Source: an uncultured Phascolarctobacterium sp. (GTDB lineage Bacteria > Bacillota > Negativicutes > Acidaminococcales > Acidaminococcaceae). Taken from it: a stretch of DNA of 44,727 bases. The position numbers and the translations under genes are program-made. Below, in pieces: positions 8,101-14,071 of the stretch; positions within the stretch are counted from its first letter, which is position 1, and each line of letters begins with the position of its first letter. The notes beneath the pieces are model-generated. The model saw nothing but the letters and a program-made list of their open reading frames with translations, was not told the origin of the DNA and did not search any database. Where the stretch lies: NCBI RefSeq assembly GCF_900753045.1, contig NZ_CAADXO010000051.1, forward strand, positions 1-44,727, written 5' to 3'.

Positions 8101-8730
8101 TTATTTCTGCAGATCCTTGGCATTGCCCGGTTTGATTTTGCTTTCGGTGCCTGTAAGCAGGCGGTGAATATTTTCCTTGTGGCGCAAAACTACAAAGAAA
8201 GCAGCAACCACCGAGAAAATCACATAGGCAGAGGGATAACCCAGATACCATGCCAGCGGCGGCGTAAAGATGGCAGCCATAATGGAGCCAAGCGATACAT
8301 AGCGCGTCAGCAGCACGCACACCAGCCAGATACCGAAGCTCGCCACGGCAACCTTAGGCATCATAAAAATCAACAGGCCCAGTGCGGTCGCAACGCCCTT
8401 GCCACCCTTAAAGCCCAAAAAGAGCGAATAATTGTGGCCCAAAAGCGCACCCAAAGCCGTAACCACATCCAGCAGCGGATTGTGGAAAAAATAACTCATA
8501 ATACCAACCGCGAGAATACCCTTGAAGGCATCGGCAATCAGCACCAGCACCGCAGTCTTGGGCCCGACGGTACGGAAAACGTTCGTTGTGCCGATATTCT
8601 TGCTGCCGTAATTACGGATATCAATACCATGAAAAGCCTGCACCAGCCATAAGCCGCTGGGAACAGAGCCGCAGACATGACCGAGCACAAAGCCCAGCAG
8701 AAAATGTAATATACCCACCTCATTGAACAT
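8101..8730 (-). CDS. plsY: Acyl-phosphate:glycerol-3-phosphate acyltransferase PlsY
   Basis: PlsY makes lysophosphatidic acid from acyl-phosphate and glycerol-3-phosphate in the inner membrane, the first acylation in phospholipid synthesis. The 209-residue product has about five hydrophobic helices and the three family motifs: GSVPSGLWL (near residue 20), GFKGGKGVATALG (near 105) and a C-terminal loop with a charged, basic end. The start has AGGTG seven bases upstream. It follows der by 21 bases and is the last gene of the transcript. The second acylation is supplied by plsC at about 20.4 kb. Confidence 0.96.
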   Translation of the reverse strand: MFNEVGILHFLLGFVLGHVCGSVPSGLWLVQAFHGIDIRNYGSKNIGTTNVFRTVGPKTAVLVLIADAFKGILAVGIMSYFFHNPLLDVVTALGALLGHNYSLFLGFKGGKGVATALGLLIFMMPKVAVASFGIWLVCVLLTRYVSLGSIMAAIFTPPLAWYLGYPSAYVIFSVVAAFFVVLRHKENIHRLLTGTESKIKPGNAKDLQK

Positions 8731-8751
8731 AACAAATCACCTGACTTTTAT

Positions 8752-10080
8752 TTATTCATCCTCGTTCTTGCCACGGATAATCATCTGAATCGGTGTGCCT
8801 TCAAAGCCAAAGGCCTCACGCAGCTTGTTCTCCAGATAACGCTGATAGGAGAAATGCATGATTTCCGGTTCGTTGACAAAGATAACAAAGGTTGGCGGTT
8901 TGATTTTGACCTGTGTAACATAAAGAATCTTAAGACGCTTGCCTTTTTCGGTCGGCGGCGGATTGATAGCCACAGCGTCCTCGATAACCTGGTTGAGAAT
9001 ACTGGTAGCGATACGCATAGCATTCTGCTCGGCAACATAAGAAATAACCTCCGGCAGACGGTGAATACGCTGCTTGGTAACGGCAGAAACGAAAACTACC
9101 GGCGCATACTGCAGGAAAACAAGCTCCTTGCGCAGAGTTTCGGTGTAACGCAGAGTGGAGGAATTATCCTTTTCGTACAAATCCCACTTGTTGACAACCA
9201 AAATAACAGCCTTGCCTGCCTCATGTGCATAGCCGACGATACGTTTATCCTGCTCGGTAACACCCTCGACAGCATCAAAAACCATCAGCACAACGTCACT
9301 GCGGTCAACCGCACGCAGAGAACGCATAACGCTGTATTTTTCAATCGGTTCGTCAACCTTAGCCTTGCGGCGCATGCCTGCGGTATCAATGAACAGGTAC
9401 TTCTGACCGTTGCGTACTACCGGAGTATCGATTGCATCACGGGTAGTGCCTGCAACATCACTGACGATAGAACGCTCCTCGCCTACCAGTGCGTTGAAAA
9501 TAGAGGACTTGCCCACGTTAGGACGGCCGATCAGAGCAACCTTGATTTCGTCCTCCTCCTCCAGGTCGCCTGCCATCTTATCGGACGGGAACTTGGCAAC
9601 AACGGCATCCAGCAAATCGCCCAAGCCCAAATGGTTGGAAGCGGAAACAGCAATCGGATCACCGATGCCCAGATTATAGAATTCAAAGGTATTCATCTCC
9701 TGCTTCGGAGAATCCGCCTTATTGACAGCCAGAACAATCGGCTTCTTGGACTGACGCAGCAGACGGGCAACGTCAGCATCCTCGGTAGTAATGCCTGCAC
9801 GCGCATCGCAGACGAACAGAATAACGTCCGCCTCCTTAATCGCAATCTGCGCCTGCTGACGGATAGAAACAGCAATAGCATCAGCGTTCATAATCTCAAT
9901 ACCGCCGGTATCAACCATCATAAACTCGTGGTCCAGCCATTCGGCGGTAGCATACAGACGGTCGCGGGTAACGCCCGGTGTATCCTCAACAATGGAAATC
10001 CTGCTGTTGGCAAAAATATTAAAAAGAGTAGATTTGCCTACGTTAGGACGTCCAACTATAGCAACTATCGGTTTAGCCAT
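8752..10080 (-). CDS. der: Ribosome-assembly GTPase Der (EngA)
   Basis: Der is an essential double GTPase that helps mature the 50S subunit. The 442-residue protein has two G domains: GRPNVGKSTLFN (residues 8-19) with DTPG and NKAD, and GRPNVGKSSIFN (about 186-197) with DTAGMRR and NKWD. A KH-like C-terminal domain ends in an acidic tail (GKNEDE). I placed the start at the ATG at 10080, with GGAG 8 bases upstream, rather than the TTG two codons earlier. Upstream lies 460 bp without a gene, holding two long repeats. Confidence 0.97.
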   Translation of the reverse strand: MAKPIVAIVGRPNVGKSTLFNIFANSRISIVEDTPGVTRDRLYATAEWLDHEFMMVDTGGIEIMNADAIAVSIRQQAQIAIKEADVILFVCDARAGITTEDADVARLLRQSKKPIVLAVNKADSPKQEMNTFEFYNLGIGDPIAVSASNHLGLGDLLDAVVAKFPSDKMAGDLEEEDEIKVALIGRPNVGKSSIFNALVGEERSIVSDVAGTTRDAIDTPVVRNGQKYLFIDTAGMRRKAKVDEPIEKYSVMRSLRAVDRSDVVLMVFDAVEGVTEQDKRIVGYAHEAGKAVILVVNKWDLYEKDNSSTLRYTETLRKELVFLQYAPVVFVSAVTKQRIHRLPEVISYVAEQNAMRIATSILNQVIEDAVAINPPPTEKGKRLKILYVTQVKIKPPTFVIFVNEPEIMHFSYQRYLENKLREAFGFEGTPIQMIIRGKNEDE

Positions 10081-10189
10081 AATCAAATCTCCTTCATCAT
10101 AATAAATTTTTTAGAATGTGTCTATCATAGAAATGTAAAATTTTTTGTATATTTATGGGATATGTCCCTATAGCTTCTTTAACGCTAAC

Positions 10190-10348
10190 ACAACCCTCAG
10201 TCAAAATCACTAGCGTGATTTTGCCAGCTCCCTTTCAGGGAGCATATAAAAGTTAGCGAATTGCGAACTGTAATCTTAAATCGAGCCTACTATATCTCCC
10301 CTGAAAGGGGAGGTGGCTACGAGCGTTAGCGAGTAGACGGAAGGGTTG
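10190..10348. repeat. 160-bp palindromic intergenic repeat, copy 1
   Basis: It begins ACAACCCTCAGTC and ends GACGGAAGGGTTG, imperfect terminal inverted repeats. Inner arms CTCCCTTTCAGGGAG and CTCCCCTGAAAGGGGAG form strong local hairpins, and TCACTAGCGTGA is another near-palindrome. Layout and length fit a MITE-like or extragenic palindromic element. About 85% of it is shared with copy 2; the middle (10250-10290) differs. Confidence 0.85.
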
Positions 10349-10377
10349 CGGCGGGATATGTGAATTGCGATGCAAAC

Positions 10378-10537
10378 ACAACCCTCAGTCAAAATCACTA
10401 GCGTGATTTTGCCAGCTCCCTTTCAGGGAGCATATAAAAGTTCGTAGTAATAGCCAAAGTTAAAATCTCGAAACACTACTATATCTCCTCTGAAAGGGGA
10501 GGTGGCTACGAGCATTAGCGAGTAGACGGAAGGGTTG
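10378..10537. repeat. 160-bp palindromic intergenic repeat, copy 2
   Basis: Same orientation as copy 1, 29 bp away, with identical first 67 bases and near-identical last 60. It ends 3 bp from the cobO stop codon, so its hairpins may also serve as the cobO transcript end. No coding potential is seen in either copy. Confidence 0.85.
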
Positions 10538-10540
10538 CCC

Positions 10541-11059
10541 TCAATGATCAATTCCATTTCTGGAACTAACTCCCTTATGGAAGTAATGCTTAACCTCGCT
10601 CATATCAGTAACAAGATCAGCAATTTTAATAAGCTCTTCCGGTGCACCTCTACCGGTAGTAATAACCTCAACGTTATTTTTATGCTCACGCAGGAAATCA
10701 ACAACCTCCTGCGTCGGCAGCATTTGGGTAGCAAGCACAATATTCAGCTCATCAAGAATAATAATGTCCGCAGCGTGCGAGCTGATAGCCTCTTTCGCTT
10801 CTTCCCAGCCGTCACGGCACATCTTTAAATCCACAGGATCGGGATTATGGAAATTAACAAAGGCGTCGCGTCCCACCTGCCGCAGCGTAAACCAGGGCAG
10901 ATTCTTCGCAGCCCGCGCCTCGCCGTACTCAGGATCATCCTTCAAAAATGAAAGCATCAGCGTCTTCATACCATAACCGGAGGCACGCAATGCCACGCCC
11001 AAAGCGGCAGTAGTCTTGCCCTTGCCTGTACCTGTATAAACCTGCAGCATACGCTTCAC
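10541..11059 (-). CDS. cobO: Cob(I)yrinic acid a,c-diamide adenosyltransferase (CobO/BtuR type)
   Basis: This enzyme transfers the adenosyl group of ATP to cobalt in corrinoids to make coenzyme B12 forms. The 172-residue protein starts with the P-loop VYTGTGKGKTTAALG (about residues 6-21), has the Walker-B-like DIIILDELN near residue 99, and ends with the family stretch TGRGAPEELIKIADLVTDM, then the EVKHYF motif and a GI(A/D) C-terminus. The GTG at 11059 abuts the stop of the DUF512 gene; ATG at 11050, after AGGTG, is an equally good start. No other cobalamin gene is nearby. Confidence 0.93.
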   Translation of the reverse strand: MKRMLQVYTGTGKGKTTAALGVALRASGYGMKTLMLSFLKDDPEYGEARAAKNLPWFTLRQVGRDAFVNFHNPDPVDLKMCRDGWEEAKEAISSHAADIIILDELNIVLATQMLPTQEVVDFLREHKNNVEVITTGRGAPEELIKIADLVTDMSEVKHYFHKGVSSRNGIDH

Positions 11060-12343
11060 CTATCTTTCCAATAATAAATGCAGCAGCTCCTTCGCACCCT
11101 TGGCAATTTCCACCTTACCGGGGTAGCGCTCCTTGAACTGCGCCAGCGACATATCATCCAAAAACAGCCTATCGTTATTCAAAACCACATCCGGCAGAAT
11201 AATCTTCTTGTCCTGCACGTTAGCTAAGATATCCGTGCCCGTCAAAAGACCGGTAACATTTACCTTACCGCCGAAAAAGCTGTTAGGCACAGGCACAAAA
11301 CGGTGCTCCGAACCGAACTGGCTGTTCAGCTTCTCCATCAATGGCTCCAGCACACGGTAAGCGCCCTCACCCACGGGAATCACCGCAGGCTCTGCAGCAT
11401 GAAAGCTCTGCATCTGCGCCAGGGCCTCGTCCCACTCCAGCATAAAGTTGGCAGTCAGGCCGATGCCGTTTTCCAGCTGCGGGAAGCCGTCGTACCATTC
11501 GGTAGGAGGAAAGGGCTTTTCCGCCAGCAGATAAAACTCGTCGCCCAGGTAGATAAACGTCTTGCCTGTTTCCTTACGGCAGCGCTCCTGCCATGCGGTC
11601 ACCTGCTCCACAACCTCTGCGGCCTGCTCCTTCGTAAAGGTAGCAAGCTGTGTTAAGTGCTCGCGGTGCTTAGTAGTACCTACGGGAACAACAGCCATCG
11701 TCAGTACATTGGGATACTGCGCGTACAAATCGTGGAAGCTCTTGGCAAGAATCTCTCCATCGTTATAACCGGGGCAGCACACAATCTGCGTATGCACCTG
11801 AATGCCCGCATTGAACAAAAGCTGCAAGCGCTCCATCAGCTGACCGGCGAAACGGTTGTGCATCATCTGGCAGCGCACCTGCGGGTCGGTAGCGTGTACC
11901 GAAACATACAGCGGCGTCAGATGCGTGCGGATAATACGTTCAAAATCCTCATCCTTCATGTTGGTGAGTGTAATGAAGTTACCATATAAAAAGGACAGAC
12001 GATAATCGTCATCACGCACATACAGACCCGGACGCATACCGGGAATCATCTGGTCCACAAAGCAGAAAACACAGTTATTGTAGCAGGTCGCAACTCTGTC
12101 GAAAACTGCGGAATCAAACTCTAAGCCAAGATCCTCATCCGGATATTTCTCTATATGTACCTGACGGCGTGTGCCGTCGATGGCCTCAATCTCCAGATCA
12201 ACCTCGTAATCGGAGGTATAGAAGCTCAATTCAATTATATCCTTAACCTGTACGCCGTCCACACTGCACAGCTTTTCGCCGGCCTTGATGCCTGCGTCCG
12301 CTGCCAAACTGTTCTTGCGTACACCACTAATAAGTCCTACCAT
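11060..12343 (-). CDS. PDZ/radical-SAM DUF512 family protein
   Basis: This 427-residue conserved protein has an N-terminal PDZ-like domain (residues 1-60, IKAGEKLCSVDGVQVKDI) and a radical SAM core whose iron-sulfur cysteines are in CYNNCVFCFVDQ (about residues 87-98). The remainder is DUF512, with PVGTTKHRE and YLGDEFYLLAEKPFP. The family is widespread in Firmicutes; its reaction is unknown to me, and its regular place near der in anaerobes hints at a core role. The start has AAGGAG at 8 bases. Its own promoter is at 12400-12428, and it is probably cotranscribed with cobO. Confidence 0.93.
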   Translation of the reverse strand: MVGLISGVRKNSLAADAGIKAGEKLCSVDGVQVKDIIELSFYTSDYEVDLEIEAIDGTRRQVHIEKYPDEDLGLEFDSAVFDRVATCYNNCVFCFVDQMIPGMRPGLYVRDDDYRLSFLYGNFITLTNMKDEDFERIIRTHLTPLYVSVHATDPQVRCQMMHNRFAGQLMERLQLLFNAGIQVHTQIVCCPGYNDGEILAKSFHDLYAQYPNVLTMAVVPVGTTKHREHLTQLATFTKEQAAEVVEQVTAWQERCRKETGKTFIYLGDEFYLLAEKPFPPTEWYDGFPQLENGIGLTANFMLEWDEALAQMQSFHAAEPAVIPVGEGAYRVLEPLMEKLNSQFGSEHRFVPVPNSFFGGKVNVTGLLTGTDILANVQDKKIILPDVVLNNDRLFLDDMSLAQFKERYPGKVEIAKGAKELLHLLLER

Positions 12344-12399
12344 TACAACTCCTTAAAAAAATGCAGATAATCAACCGTGAAAAGATTAGTCGTCAAATT

Positions 12400-12428
12400 A
12401 TTATATCATATTAGCTTGAAGAATGCAA
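12400..12428 (-). promoter_or_regulatory. Sigma-70 promoter of the DUF512-cobO unit
   Basis: Minus strand -35 TTGCAT (12423-12428), a 17-bp spacer, and a perfect -10 TATAAT (12400-12405), 57 bp before the start codon. Confidence 0.75.
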
Positions 12429-12454
12429 AAAGGGGACGCACGGATGTGGTCCCC
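12427..12454 (-). terminator. Hairpin with T-tract just upstream of the DUF512 promoter
   Basis: Arms GGGGAC and GTCCCC, extended by CAC/GTG with a bulge; on the minus strand it is followed by TTTTT. It would stop minus-strand transcription from the toxin/helicase insert before the core operon, and its T-tract overlaps the -35. Confidence 0.65.
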
Positions 12455-12555
12455 AAAAATAATATTGCTATATAAAAAAGTGAGGCATAGCTCGCCCTGT
12501 TTACATAAATACTGCGCCCATTAGCGACAGCCTGCAAAAGTTCACAAAGCGAAAC

Positions 12556-12584
12556 TTGCACAAAGCATGGCTTTATGTTATATT
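12556..12584 (+). promoter_or_regulatory. Promoter of the antitoxin small RNA
   Basis: -35 TTGCAC (12556-12561), a 17-bp spacer and -10 TATATT (12579-12584) on the plus strand. This predicts a start near 12591. Confidence 0.65.
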
Positions 12585-12590
12585 ATAAGT

Positions 12591-12677
12591 GATAAGACAA
12601 CCGCCCAACCAGGTGGGTTGCCGATTAAGGTTACGGAAAAGCCGCCCTTTCCTCGTCAAAGTTTAGGGGCGGTTTTT
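12591..12677 (+). ncRNA. Probable antitoxin small RNA of a type I toxin-antitoxin locus
   Basis: A transcript of about 87 bases is predicted between the promoter at 12556 and the terminator at 12677. It contains no ribosome binding site or ORF. Its 5' part begins GATAAGACAACCGCCC and can form a small hairpin from CCAACC/GGTTGG-like arms. It converges on the 28-codon toxin gene and shares its terminator stem, so the two RNAs can pair there, as RNA I and RNA II do in par/Fst-type loci. The toxin mRNA leader also carries TAAGACAACCG, so the two RNA 5' ends share a motif. Existence of the RNA is inferred. Confidence 0.65.
12637..12677. terminator. Bidirectional terminator shared by toxin mRNA and antitoxin RNA
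   Basis: Arms AAAAGCCGCCC and GGGCGGTTTTT make an 11-bp stem with one G-U pair, giving T-tracts on both strands (TTTTT on plus, TTTT on minus). Confidence 0.85.
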
Positions 12678-12693
12678 CTATGTCCGTATGCTT

Positions 12694-12780
12694 TTACTTT
12701 CGGTTCTGAAAAATGAACGTCAGCAATGCTACGATAAAAATTCCAAAGGACATTAAATCCTGAAAACTGAAATATACCAT
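12694..12780 (-). CDS. Holin-like type I toxin peptide, 28 residues
   Basis: The peptide MVYFSFQDLMSFGIFIVALL continues to a short FQNRK tail: one hydrophobic helix and a basic C-terminus, the form of the putative holin-like toxin/TxpA-Fst group. Such peptides damage the membrane when not silenced by an antisense RNA. A strong GGAGG lies 8 bases before the ATG at 12780; the upstream in-frame codons lack a site of their own. The leader forms a hairpin with arms CCGAA and TTCGG beside the ribosome binding site, typical of toxins whose translation is restrained. It lies immediately downstream of the helicase/TPR pair. Confidence 0.8.
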   Translation of the reverse strand: MVYFSFQDLMSFGIFIVALLTFIFQNRK

Positions 12781-12847
12781 AGACATCACCTCCATTCCGA
12801 AGAATTTCGGCAATGCCCCACCCTCTAGCTCGGTTGTCTTAGACAAT

Positions 12848-12876
12848 ATTTTATCATATAAAACCAAAACACACAA
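12848..12876 (-). promoter_or_regulatory. Promoter of the toxin mRNA
   Basis: Minus strand -35 TTGTGT (12871-12876), a 17-bp spacer, -10 TAAAAT (12848-12853). The predicted RNA starts near 12841 with TAAGACAACCG, the same motif as the antitoxin RNA. The -35 lies inside the terminator hairpin of the preceding gene. Confidence 0.55.
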
Positions 12877-12909
12877 CGAACAAACTGTGAAGTTTGCGCT
12901 GTGTGTTTT
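12857..12909 (-). terminator. Terminator of the 371-residue TPR gene
   Basis: Outer arms AAAACACACA and TGTGTGTTTT with an inner stem CAAACT/AGTTTG. On the minus strand it is followed by GGTTTT, on the plus strand by TTTTTT, so it may work both ways. It sits 28 bases after the stop codon. Confidence 0.75.
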
Positions 12910-12937
12910 TTATTGGCCAAAATATTTACTAAAAGTT

Positions 12938-14053
12938 TTATTTCTTATTTTTCTTCTGCTCTTTGAGCCAATTTTTATAATCTTGGACGGTATCTTTGGC
13001 GTAATTTGTTTTTAAATCAGCATAGTAGCCAAGAGCTTTTTCTACCAGTTCAGTATTTCCTTCACGGCTTGCCATGATAAGCATTGATTCAATCGCGATA
13101 AATTTATCTTCAACAGTCTTTGACTCTGCAAGGCATCTTTGAGCCATTTCCCAACCCAAGAAATATTTTCCAGTAAATTCCAGTAAACGTTGCAGATTAA
13201 ACAAACATGTAAGATATGTGTCGCTATCTTTATCTTCGTCTGTTACACAAGCTAAAGCACGCTGATATTCTTCTATCGCTTCATCATACAAAAGGTAGAG
13301 CTCCAAATCAGCAGCACGATGATATCTTGCTTTAAACATATCAGGCGGATTCATGGAAATTATCAAATTATCAATGGCAAATAATTTACCTGGATTCGTT
13401 TCGTTAGCTGCCAATTCATTTAATTCTTCTACACTTTTTCCTTGAATATCAGCGATTTTTTCAACAAATTCTTTACGCCAATATTGTTGTATTGTCTGCG
13501 GACGTATTTTCTCCAGATACTCCAAAACCTTCGGCACAAATTTTTCTTTCGTGATTGCAGAGTCTGCATACCAAAGGTTCGACTGTCCCATGCCCAAGCC
13601 TGCACCAGCTTTTGATGCCGAAAGAACCCTGAAATTACGCAGCTCTTCGGGAATAATATGCGCATTTTCTTCTCTGGTTTTAAAATTATATTGCCAATAT
13701 GTATGATTTTCTACAATGCTATCTTCAAAATACTGATAGTAACGATACATCTCGGCGTGTTCGTACCAGCCAACGATATGCCGTCCTGTATCATTAGTCG
13801 CTACCCAGATAACTGTAACGTCATCAATTTTATCTACATCATCTGGCACATCCTCTACACGCGCCAGATTCAACCTCTCCCCTGGTGCACGCACATACCC
13901 AAGGCAGTAATGGTTATACGGATAGAAATTGAAACTTTCACAAGCATCTTTATTTTCTTTGACAAACGCACCGCCATTCTTCGGCTGGTCGTTGTCAGTA
14001 ATGCCACTATAAAGTCTCATCCATGCTATATTACAAAAAACTACTTTTGCCAT
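12938..14053 (-). CDS. Unrecognised protein with TPR-like C-terminus, partner of the helicase
   Basis: I do not recognise a named family with certainty. Residues 1-185 form a compact mixed domain (MAKVVFCNIAWMRLYSGI, NGGAFVKENKDA, VIWVATNDTGRHIVGWYEHAEMYR, SKAGAGLGMGQSNLWYAD). I recall similar N-terminal domains ahead of HNH nucleases, and the 'IVGWYEHAEMY' strand recalls EVE/PUA-like ligand-binding folds; both are weak. Residues about 245-371 are paired amphipathic helices (YDEAIEEYQRALACV, KYFLGWEMAQRCLAES) typical of TPRs. There is no signal peptide or membrane segment. It starts 18 bases after the helicase stop with a GGGAGA site, so the pair is one operon. It lies in an AT-richer insert flanked by core genes. 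Confidence 0.8.
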   Translation of the reverse strand: MAKVVFCNIAWMRLYSGITDNDQPKNGGAFVKENKDACESFNFYPYNHYCLGYVRAPGERLNLARVEDVPDDVDKIDDVTVIWVATNDTGRHIVGWYEHAEMYRYYQYFEDSIVENHTYWQYNFKTREENAHIIPEELRNFRVLSASKAGAGLGMGQSNLWYADSAITKEKFVPKVLEYLEKIRPQTIQQYWRKEFVEKIADIQGKSVEELNELAANETNPGKLFAIDNLIISMNPPDMFKARYHRAADLELYLLYDEAIEEYQRALACVTDEDKDSDTYLTCLFNLQRLLEFTGKYFLGWEMAQRCLAESKTVEDKFIAIESMLIMASREGNTELVEKALGYYADLKTNYAKDTVQDYKNWLKEQKKNKK

Positions 14054-14071
14054 CTTTATATCTCTCCCAAA

